DNA from: Rapana venosa
Taxonomy: Eukaryota; Mollusca; Gastropoda; Neogastropoda; Muricidae
Reading direction: 5' to 3'
Length of the DNA stretch: 64,000 nucleotides
NCBI GenBank assembly: GCA_028751875.1
Contig: CM054153.1
Span: forward strand, 19,782,953 to 19,846,952
Shown: positions 53,690-64,000 of the stretch, in pieces
Position numbering within the stretch: the first letter of the stretch is position 1
Layout of the letters: each line of letters opens with the position of its first letter
The notes under the pieces: model-generated
The model's input: only the letters and a program-made list of their open reading frames with translations
What the model was told of the DNA's origin: nothing
The model's database searches: none
Translations under genes and position numbers: made by a program

Positions 53690-54130
53690 CTCACGGGAAA
53701 TAACTGCGTCATACTTTCTAAAGGGCGTCAATAGATACAAGGTTCTTTCCCTTAGACCGTTCTCGGCTGTTGAATCTTCCCGCCGTCGTTTCTAAAATCG
53801 CGAGCGAGTTTGTTTGGGGAAACGGAAAGGTTAAAATTGATACAGATATGTTGTTATAGATATATAGCGATGCTTAGTTGAGTGAACCAATCATCTACCT
53901 TATTTGTTTTCTTTTTATTCAGTAATTATAATCCACAACCAGTCACGGCAGGTTTCTCTGTGTGAAATTTAGGCAGCAGAAATCGCGTCTTCCGTAAGAG
54001 CAGCACCACCTTTGTTTTCTTTTTCTTGTAAATTTTTTTTTAATCTGAAAAAAGCCTATTTGGTCTTTGCTTGTGACTTTGTTTCAGTTAAGCGCTAAAA
54101 GCTTTGCATTTAGGCCTGGCGGGAAAGCGA
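53690..54130 (+). other. CpG-containing, promoter-like segment
   Basis: 53690-53805 is the partner of 51843-51965. It continues with TTCCCGCC (53777-53784) and GGCGGGAAA (54118-54126), both E2F-like, around a family D fragment (53940-54045). No exon can be identified downstream, so promoter function is speculative. Confidence 0.35.
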
Positions 54131-54516
54131 GTGTCGTAATTTTTGGGCTGTCAGTTTCTTTGTCTCAGAAAGTGTTTACACAGAGTGTAAAACGACACAT
54201 CGGCCAGGCCCGTTGAGAGCGATGTTTTACTAATCATATCAAAGCCTAATATGTAATACATTAACTGTTTGTAATATGTAATACATTAACTTTTTGTAAT
54301 AAGTGTGGTTATCTTATATAAAATTTACTGTATTTTTTTTTTTTTTAAATGTTCAGTGGAACGTCACAAAATCTACAAGAAATGTTTTAGCGAAAGTTTT
54401 CGCAAAAAATCTACGAGAACAATTCTAGCGAAATTCTTAGCAAAAAAAATCTACGAGAAATATTTTTTACATTTAAGTCATAACACATGTTTGATGGTTA
54501 TATTAATATCACAGAG

Positions 54517-54630
54517 GGGACGGGATAGCTCAGTGGTCAGAGCACTCGCTTTCCCCCAGCTAAGGTTAAGCAGCATCGAGCGTGGTTACCACTTGGATGT
54601 GTGACCGTTTGCGCGCCTTGGCTTCACACA
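54517..54630 (+). mobile_element. tRNA/5S-rRNA chimeric SINE head
   Basis: Begins like a tRNA (GACGGGATAGCTCAGTGG, GAGCACTCGC) and then switches to a 5S-like 3' half: AAGGTTAAGCAGCATCGAGC, GGTTACCACTTGGATG, GTGACCG. A CA microsatellite follows directly, so no SINE body is visible. Confidence 0.7.
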
Positions 54631-54759
54631 CACACACACAGACACAGACACACACAGACACACACATACACACACACACAGACACACACAGACACAGACA
54701 CACACACACACGCGCACGCACTTGTGGTTGGTAATATTAGTTGCAGTAGTATGTGCATG

Positions 54760-54823
<64 letters not shown>

Positions 54824-54845
54824 GAAAGAGAGAGAGAGAGGGAGA

Positions 54846-54937
<92 letters not shown>

Positions 54938-55154
54938 TAGGAGAAGAAGAAAAGACCGAAATACAATAACAGAAAAGAGAGAAAAAAATAGCAAGAAAGA
55001 AGACGAAGACAGAAAAGAATGAAAAAAAAGGAAGAAATAAGAACAGAAAAGAACACATCAGTATGAAAGCGAGGAAAGAAAAGAAGAAACAAAACAAACA
55101 GGGAAAAGAAGGAAAGAATGGACAAAGAAGAAAGAAAGAAAGAAAGAAAGAGAG

Positions 55155-55213
<59 letters not shown>

Positions 55214-55358
55214 CAGACAGACAGAAAAGACAGAGAGAGAGAGTAGAGAGTGAGTTAAAGTGAGTGAGAGTGAGAGAGAGAGACAGACAGAAAGGACAGA
55301 GAAAGAGAGAGAGAGAGAGTAGAGAGAGAGAGAGTAGAGAGAGAGAGAGAGTAGAGAG

Positions 55359-55400
<42 letters not shown>

Positions 55401-55454
55401 GAGACAAACAGAGAGGACAGAGAGAGAGACAGACGGACAGAGAGACAGAGAGAC

Positions 55455-55521
<67 letters not shown>

Positions 55522-55545
55522 CAGACAGAGAGAAGACAACACTCA
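54628..55545 (+). repeat. CA then GA microsatellite block
   Basis: (CA/CAGA)n to 54712, then about 800 bases of GA-rich tracts with GACAGA and GAAAGAAA interruptions. The 310-residue Ser/Leu frame on the minus strand is an artefact. Confidence 0.97.
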
Positions 55546-55559
55546 AACCAAATCAAAAC

Positions 55560-56635
55560 CTAAAATAAATTTCTAAAAAAATGACAAAAAAAGAATAAAC
55601 ACCGGTTTATTTGTATTGTAACAAGGACCGTGTTTATTACAATTAATTCTGCCGAACCAAAAAACAAACAAACAAAAACCAACTTACTTAACAGCCGATA
55701 ACAATAATCATAATAAGGTACTATACTTAATCAATTATGTACACACTTTTCTTGTTTCATGATCAATACACAATTTCGCACACACCGTACAGTAAGTACA
55801 CACACGCATTCACCATCATGTCCGAATCTCTTGTTAAAATACAATAAAATAAATTTTTTCCAAAAGTCCGACCGGTCAAAAAGTCTTGTCTCCTTTCAAG
55901 AAGTTAAGGCCTAGACAATGGACAAAGACAGGAAGGTGGACAGAAAGACGAGAATCTGACACTCCTCTCATCGCCCCACCCCCCTCCTTCTCTCATACAC
56001 ATACACACATTACAAAAGAAAGAAATGAAAGCTACATTAGCACCCTATCTCCACCCCCCTCTCCTTCTCCTCCTCCGTTCCCCCCCCCCCCCCCAACAAA
56101 ACAGCAATAACATTAATAAAAACGCAACCCCTCTTCCAACAAACAGACCCCCCCAAAAAAAACCCCAACAACAACCACCACCAAACAACCCCCAACAACA
56201 ACCATCACCAAACAACCCCCCCCCCTTCCCCCCCAAATAACCCCAAACAAACCAACCTAACCCAGCCTAACCTTACCGAATGCAAGAAAACTAAACACAA
56301 ACAAGCAAACAAAACAAAACAAACGCGAAACTTCCCCAACTACATTCACTACCACCCCTAACATTAAAAAAAATTTAAAAACAAAAATAAAGAAAGGAAA
56401 AGAAAAGAACCCTAGATACCCTCCCCTTTCTACGACCGTAAAACGAAAGAAAACTAAAGGAAAAGATGAAAAATATCCCAAACCAAACAACAGTAAATCA
56501 GAAAAGTAAAAAAAACAAACAAACCCAAAACGAACGGATATAATAAACATACCCCCACCCCCCCTTACATCCCACCCTCTCTCTCCCTCCCCTCCAAATG
56601 TCCCCCCTCCTCAACCAACCTAACAGAAAATAACC

Positions 56636-56713
<78 letters not shown>

Positions 56714-57360
56714 CATAGTCTCAGTACACAACAAATACACTACGACGATTTCGGACCGAACATTTAGCCCTCAGCGAGGTCAAAACTAATCACCCCCTCC
56801 CCCCCTCCCTCCGCCGCCACCCCCCCTCTTCCGCCAAAAAAATCACATAATCATCATATTCCTAATCGTTCGCCAAGGTTACGAAATATTCCGTTCTGTT
56901 CGTTAACTTCAGTTGTAGGCTATACTTATCACCAAAAAACTTCCAAACCTACACACAAAACACAAAATGATAATTATATATAGAGACAAGACAGATCCAG
57001 TCTCTCTACTATACCATCACGCTGTAAGAGTGACGGATTCTAGTCGTACTGCGGACCGAGTTTGCAGAACTAAATCCCGTGATCAACATGATGGTTGATC
57101 TGCATCAATAAACAACAACAACAACAAAGACACAGGAACAACAACAACAACAACATCATCATCAATAACAAGAAGCTATACTGCGGGTAAGGGAATGACC
57201 AAGTCTGAAATGTGAGCTAGGCTAGACAAACTTGAAAGTAAACCAGTCAAAAAAAGAAAAGAAAAAGAAACCAAAACCAAAAAAACAGCGAAAGTGACGT
57301 GGGAAACAGAAAATGTTGTTGCAGTTGGGGTATTTTACATATCTTTATTTTTATGTTTTA
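55560..57360. other. C/A-rich, gene-free region
   Basis: Long C/A-biased sequence (55900-56620) with poly-C and CAA tracts, a CA microsatellite (56640-56712) and CAACAA tracts near 57110-57160. No gene or known SINE seen. Confidence 0.55.
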
Positions 57361-57364
57361 TTTT

Positions 57365-57706
57365 ATTTTATTCGTTTATATCGAGGATAATGAAATAAGC
57401 ACTTATGTGCTTTTTGTTTTACATCCAGTCCCCGTGTGTATGCGGTTTTGTAAATTTTGTCATCCGTTCCCACCAGCACACAATGGCCTACTCTTACGAA
57501 AAGCGGAACAGGATTTAACGTGTGCGCGAGATGTTCTGCGTGCGTTCGCACACGGGGCCTCGGTTTATAGTCTCATCCGAAGGACTTTGGGGAGAATGGA
57601 GTCTGCACTGATGTTAACTTCAGGGGAAAACATCCCCCTTGAACGGGAATCGAACCCTCGTCGTCAGATTGCGAGCGCAATGTTCTAACCACTAGGCTAT
57701 CCCGTC
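57365..57706 (-). mobile_element. Family A SINE with tail T2
   Basis: Complete reverse copy: T2 tail at 57365-57440, central domain (TAAACCGAGGCCCCGTGTGC on the minus strand) and head with B box GGGTTCGATTCCCG-like and A box TAGCCTAGTGG ending at CCCGTC, 57706. Confidence 0.88.
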
Positions 57707-57769
57707 TCTCTCCGTCTCTCTTACATCATCCAGTTTGCGTGTCTATGACAGCAGTTGTTTGTGTGCGTG

Positions 57770-57785
57770 GTGTGTGTGTGTGTGT

Positions 57786-57822
<37 letters not shown>
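57770..57822 (+). repeat. GT microsatellite
   Basis: (GT)n with two GG interruptions. A T1-like remnant (AGGTAGCCATACTCCGACTT) follows on the minus strand at about 57838-57870. Confidence 0.9.
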
Positions 57823-57824
<2 letters not shown>

Positions 57825-58640
57825 GTCTACCTCATAAAATAGGTAGCCATACTCCGACTTCAGAGGAACATTTTCTCTCTCTAAGGAAGAAGAATACAGA
57901 TTGTTATTGTTTAGAGCTTGTCAAGGCTGAAAAGACAATCTCAACAGAACATATTTTCAAAACATAACAACGGTTTAATTAACGTATACCTTGGCACTTA
58001 GTAGCTTTACATCAATGACTGACACAGCCTTTTAGACTGGGCCAAGAACACGAATGAGGATAGTGGTAGTGGTGGTGGTGGTGGGGATGGTGATGGTGAA
58101 TGCGTGGAGGTGGATGGGTGGATAAATCAAGGTCGGAGGTGAGGGGTGGGGTGGGGTGGGGGGGTGGGGGTGGAGGCAGCATTAAAAAAAAAAAATCATG
58201 ATTGAGCTCCCGGATCTATACCAAAAAACAAAAAGCAACTTCTCTCGAAAACATGAACTGAGGTAGACAACGCCGATGAAATGTTTACGTGATAATAACG
58301 ATGCAAAAATGAAATAAAACTCACGATTTATGAACGGATTACAATCAAAACAGATTTGGAAAAGTATTCATTCACATCAGCGGAAGCGAAAAAAACTCAT
58401 ATAGAATTAAACAAACACAGAAACAAATAAACAAACGAAGTGACCAATAAAAAAAACCAAGAGACAGAATTCAGCTAAAACAAAAGACATAATCATATAT
58501 ATAGCCCTAAACAAAACTTGATTTGAAAGCAATTTTAACCATCATTCTCATAACTGTTTAAAAATTAACCCCCTAACAAGTACAGCCTGACTGATGTTCA
58601 GAGCCCCTACGTGTCTTATCACTACGAAAACCTGCTGACC

Positions 58641-58925
58641 ACACAGTCAAGAAAAAGAAGCCCAGATGGTACGGACATGTGACAAGATCAGACAGGCTCT
58701 CCAAGACCATACTGCGAGGAACAGTGCAAGGGAAGAGAGGGCGAGGCAGGCCGAAGAAGAAACGGGCAAGACATCAACATCATCACTGAATGGACCGGGA
58801 AGAGCTTCTCCACAACCCAGGCACTGGCACACAACCGCCGCAAACGGAGTGCAACGTTCGTCACTGCAGTTGCCCCTACGACCCCGGAGGAGGTTACCGG
58901 AGCAGATGAGATGAGATGAGATGTG
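58641..58925 (+). mobile_element. 3' end of a third LINE family (RTE-like C-terminus)
   Basis: Frame reads KPRWYGHVTRSDRLSKTILR and GTVQGKRGRGRPKKKRARH, then shifts; the expected continuation (EWTGKSFSTTQALAHNRRK) is in another frame. It ends in GATGA repeats (about 58904-58923). This C-terminal style (WYGH...GRGRPKK...EWTG) is common in invertebrate LINE polyproteins; the clade is from memory. Confidence 0.7.
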
Positions 58926-61790
<2,865 letters not shown>

Positions 61791-61796
61791 AGCGGT

Positions 61797-61826
61797 ACGT
61801 ACGTACGTACGTACGTACGTAAGTAA
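61797..61826 (+). repeat. ACGT self-complementary tetranucleotide repeat
   Basis: About seven GTAC units; every unit is palindromic, so the tract can fold on itself. Confidence 0.9.
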
Positions 61827-62169
61827 GCTGGTATCGGATGCAACACTAAAACCAACACGCCACGCTGAATGGAAACATCCAATAACCCGTTAACCTCGCT
61901 CTAGTTGATAAAAAAACACCGATCCCTAAATGTTTTGTTCCACAAGTCTCTGATGAAAGCCATGCTAAATTTACAAACTTGTTGGCGGTGTTTGAACAGC
62001 AGGAGAACCCATGTCGTCTGAATACCTGGCGTTTTAAGTTTTGGACCAGACAAAGCACTAGAGATTGTGACATGGAAAACCAGCCTTGCGCCCCCTTACT
62101 CACTCACACTTTCTGAAACCACGTGCCCTCTTTGTCCTGTCCCTGATGTTTTGACAATGACAATGCCAA

Positions 62170-62230
62170 ATTCTTTTATTTCGAGGATAATGAATAAGCA
62201 CCCATGTGCCTTTTTACATCCAGTCCCCGC
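62170..62230 (-). mobile_element. T2 tail of a family A SINE
   Basis: TTATTTCGAGGATAATGAATA, GCACCCATGTGC and ACATCCAGTCCCCG, then replaced by TA and GA microsatellites. Only the 3' module remains. Confidence 0.7.
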
Positions 62231-62241
62231 CCTTACGGATA

Positions 62242-62259
62242 TATAATATATATATATAT

Positions 62260-62318
<59 letters not shown>

Positions 62319-62658
62319 TGTGTGTGTGTGTGTGTTTGTGTGTTGGAGTGGAATTGAACCTAAGACTGTTCGTGTTTTTTGTCCACCTGCTGGACAAAAG
62401 GCACCTTGAGGAGAGAAACTGTGTTAGAGAGAGAGAGAGAGAGGGGGGGAAGAGAGAGGGAGGAGAGGGAGGGAGGGAGAGAGAAAGAGAGAGGAGCGAG
62501 AGAGAGAGAGAGGGAGAGAGAGAGAGAGAGAGAGAGGGAAGGAGAGAGAGAGAGAGAGAGAAGAGGGAGAGGGAGAGAGAGAGGGAGAGAGAGAGAGAGA
62601 GAGGGAGAGAGGGAGAGAGAGAGGGGAGAGAGGAGAGAGAGAGAGAGAGGGGAGAGAG

Positions 62659-62730
<72 letters not shown>
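62242..62730 (+). repeat. TA, GA, GT and GA/GGA microsatellites
   Basis: Blocks at 62242-62262 (TA), 62264-62315 (GA), 62318-62343 (GT) and 62427-62728 (GA/GGA), with about 80 bases of unique sequence between the last two. Confidence 0.95.
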
Positions 62731-62731
<1 letters not shown>

Positions 62732-62849
62732 GAGGATAGTGGTTAAAAGATCGTGATCATCATTTGACGAAATGAGAATATGGCAAAGAGACCTTATCGT
62801 GCAACAATCCAAGTATTAAAAAAACCCAACTTCACAAACCCCCCACACA

Positions 62850-63215
62850 CGCGCACCCCCCCCCCCCCCCCCACGCACACACCCACACCCCTACACACAC
62901 ACACTGTGATCATTCCATTTTTCAGCTACAGACCAGAAAAGTATCAGAAAAAATGGTAAAGCTAGCATCTGGCCCCCAAAAAAACACCACCAAACAAACA
63001 AAACAAACCCCCCCAAAAAAAACCACACACATACACACGCACACCCACCCACCCACCCCCACACACACAAAACACACACAAGCACACACACCGCCCCCCC
63101 CCCCCCCCCCACACCCACATACTCACACACAGACCCACACACACACACACACACACCACACACACAACACACACCACAACCCCCCCCACCACACCACACA
63201 CACACACACCTGTAA
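62850..63215 (+). repeat. CA and poly-C compound tracts
   Basis: Two similar CA/C-rich blocks, each followed by a related phrase (ATTCCATTTTTCAGC at 62910, CTTCCATTTTCATCC at 63217 and AGTATCAGAAAA at 62941 and 63248), suggesting a local duplication of about 310 bases. Confidence 0.75.
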
Positions 63216-63557
63216 ATCCTTCCATTTTCATCCACAGACTTAAGAGGTAGTATCAGAAAATACAACAACAATATGACGTAGCTAGCAGTACATCTAAGAG
63301 AGTCATCATCAAACACTACCACTGCAAAACTTGTCGACCGACCCATCACTAAATTATCAAGCAAGGGACAAAAGAAAGCTGCATTTTAAAGTTATTCCTT
63401 TGCTTTTGGATACTAACATTTCGAAAATATGAATCATGTTTAATTTGAAAGATGAATAATAACTGAGACTGGCACAGATATGGCAAGAAAATGGAACTTT
63501 AAATTTTTAATTTTTTTTTTAAAAGCAATGTAACTCATTCAGATAATACCTTTCCTT

Positions 63558-63903
63558 CCCTATGGGGATGCCGGGGGAGTCTGTCAGTATAAACAACATC
63601 CCCACCTTCTGGAAATTCTGTGCTAGAAATTCCCTCTTTTCTATCACTCTCTTTGTTTCTGCCTTGTTTTCCTTTTACTTCCAGTCACCTCCTTCTCGTC
63701 TATTTTCTACCTTCTTGGTCCATTCTCATGCCTTCCCCACCCCCCACCCCCCAGAAAGACTTAAAAGATAACACTTCTCTCTTATGCCGAAGTCGAATGT
63801 GCTGGGCCTGACTTGTCAGGGGCCTAACGGCAGGCAGCGTGACGCATTTTCGCTCATATAACAAACGCCCAATAGTTGCTGTCTGAGCGTTCGACGAAGA
63901 AGA
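63558..63903 (+). mobile_element. Interspersed repeat family C, best-preserved copy
   Basis: About 346 bases from TATGGGGATGCCGGGGG to CGACGAAGAAGAAAGAAG. It contains CCCACCCCCCAG before AAAGACTTAAAAGATAA, GGGCCTGACTTGTCAGG and GCTGTCTGAGCGTT. It ends in GAA repeats, as expected for a retroposed element. Confidence 0.8.
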
Positions 63904-64000
63904 AAGAAGAAGAAGATACCTGCAACTGCAAATAACACTAACATACTGAATAGATTCAGGACCATTTTGTCAACAGTTGGTGGCCGTTTTTCTTCCCCCC

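Noticed and set aside
54624..55556. 310-residue open frame rich in Ser and Leu (minus)
   Set aside because: It lies wholly on GA/CA microsatellites; the composition follows from the dinucleotide repeat.

Overview
The window is eukaryotic nuclear DNA and looks like an invertebrate animal genome, most probably a mollusc (gastropod-like). The reasons are short exons with GT-AG introns of 0.4-3 kb, two clear metazoan housekeeping genes, one nuclear tRNA gene, very dense microsatellites, and many copies of tRNA-derived SINEs whose modules resemble those I remember from gastropod genomes. Species assignment is inference. There is one 500-N assembly gap (6658-7157) and one stretch (about 3263-4160) that looks like poor consensus sequence.

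Layout. 1-9 kb is repeat country: a full-length long SINE, a 34-bp minisatellite interrupted by a 5'-truncated LINE, low-complexity tracts, the gap, and nested SINEs. About 9.1-13.1 kb holds the last four exons of an unrecognised plus-strand gene encoding a small aromatic/basic protein, followed by a 42-bp minisatellite. 16.2-22.9 kb (minus strand) is a complete six-exon RBM8A/Y14 gene, the exon junction complex RNA-binding subunit. 23.76 kb is an intact tRNA-His(GTG). 25.6-28.6 kb holds a promoter and exons of an unrecognised acidic plus-strand gene. 32.1-39.1 kb is a tandem triplication of a 2.3-2.4 kb unit whose junctions lie at copies of an interspersed repeat. 40.8-48.3 kb (minus strand) is a complete five-exon RPS15 gene with SINEs in three introns and a 493-bp foldback element in the fourth. 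From 48.6 kb to the end I find no convincing protein gene; this part holds SINEs, LINE 3' ends, a pair of CpG-containing homologous segments and long simple repeats.

The genes do not form a pathway: RBM8A acts in splicing and mRNA surveillance, RPS15 in the small ribosomal subunit, tRNA-His in decoding. The most unusual content is the repeat biology. A set of interchangeable SINE modules (tRNA-like heads, a V-like central domain, at least three different tails, a tRNA/5S chimeric head) is combined in different ways in the same 64 kb. A minisatellite also starts inside the 5' splice site of RBM8A intron 3. I did not find a novel multi-gene system.
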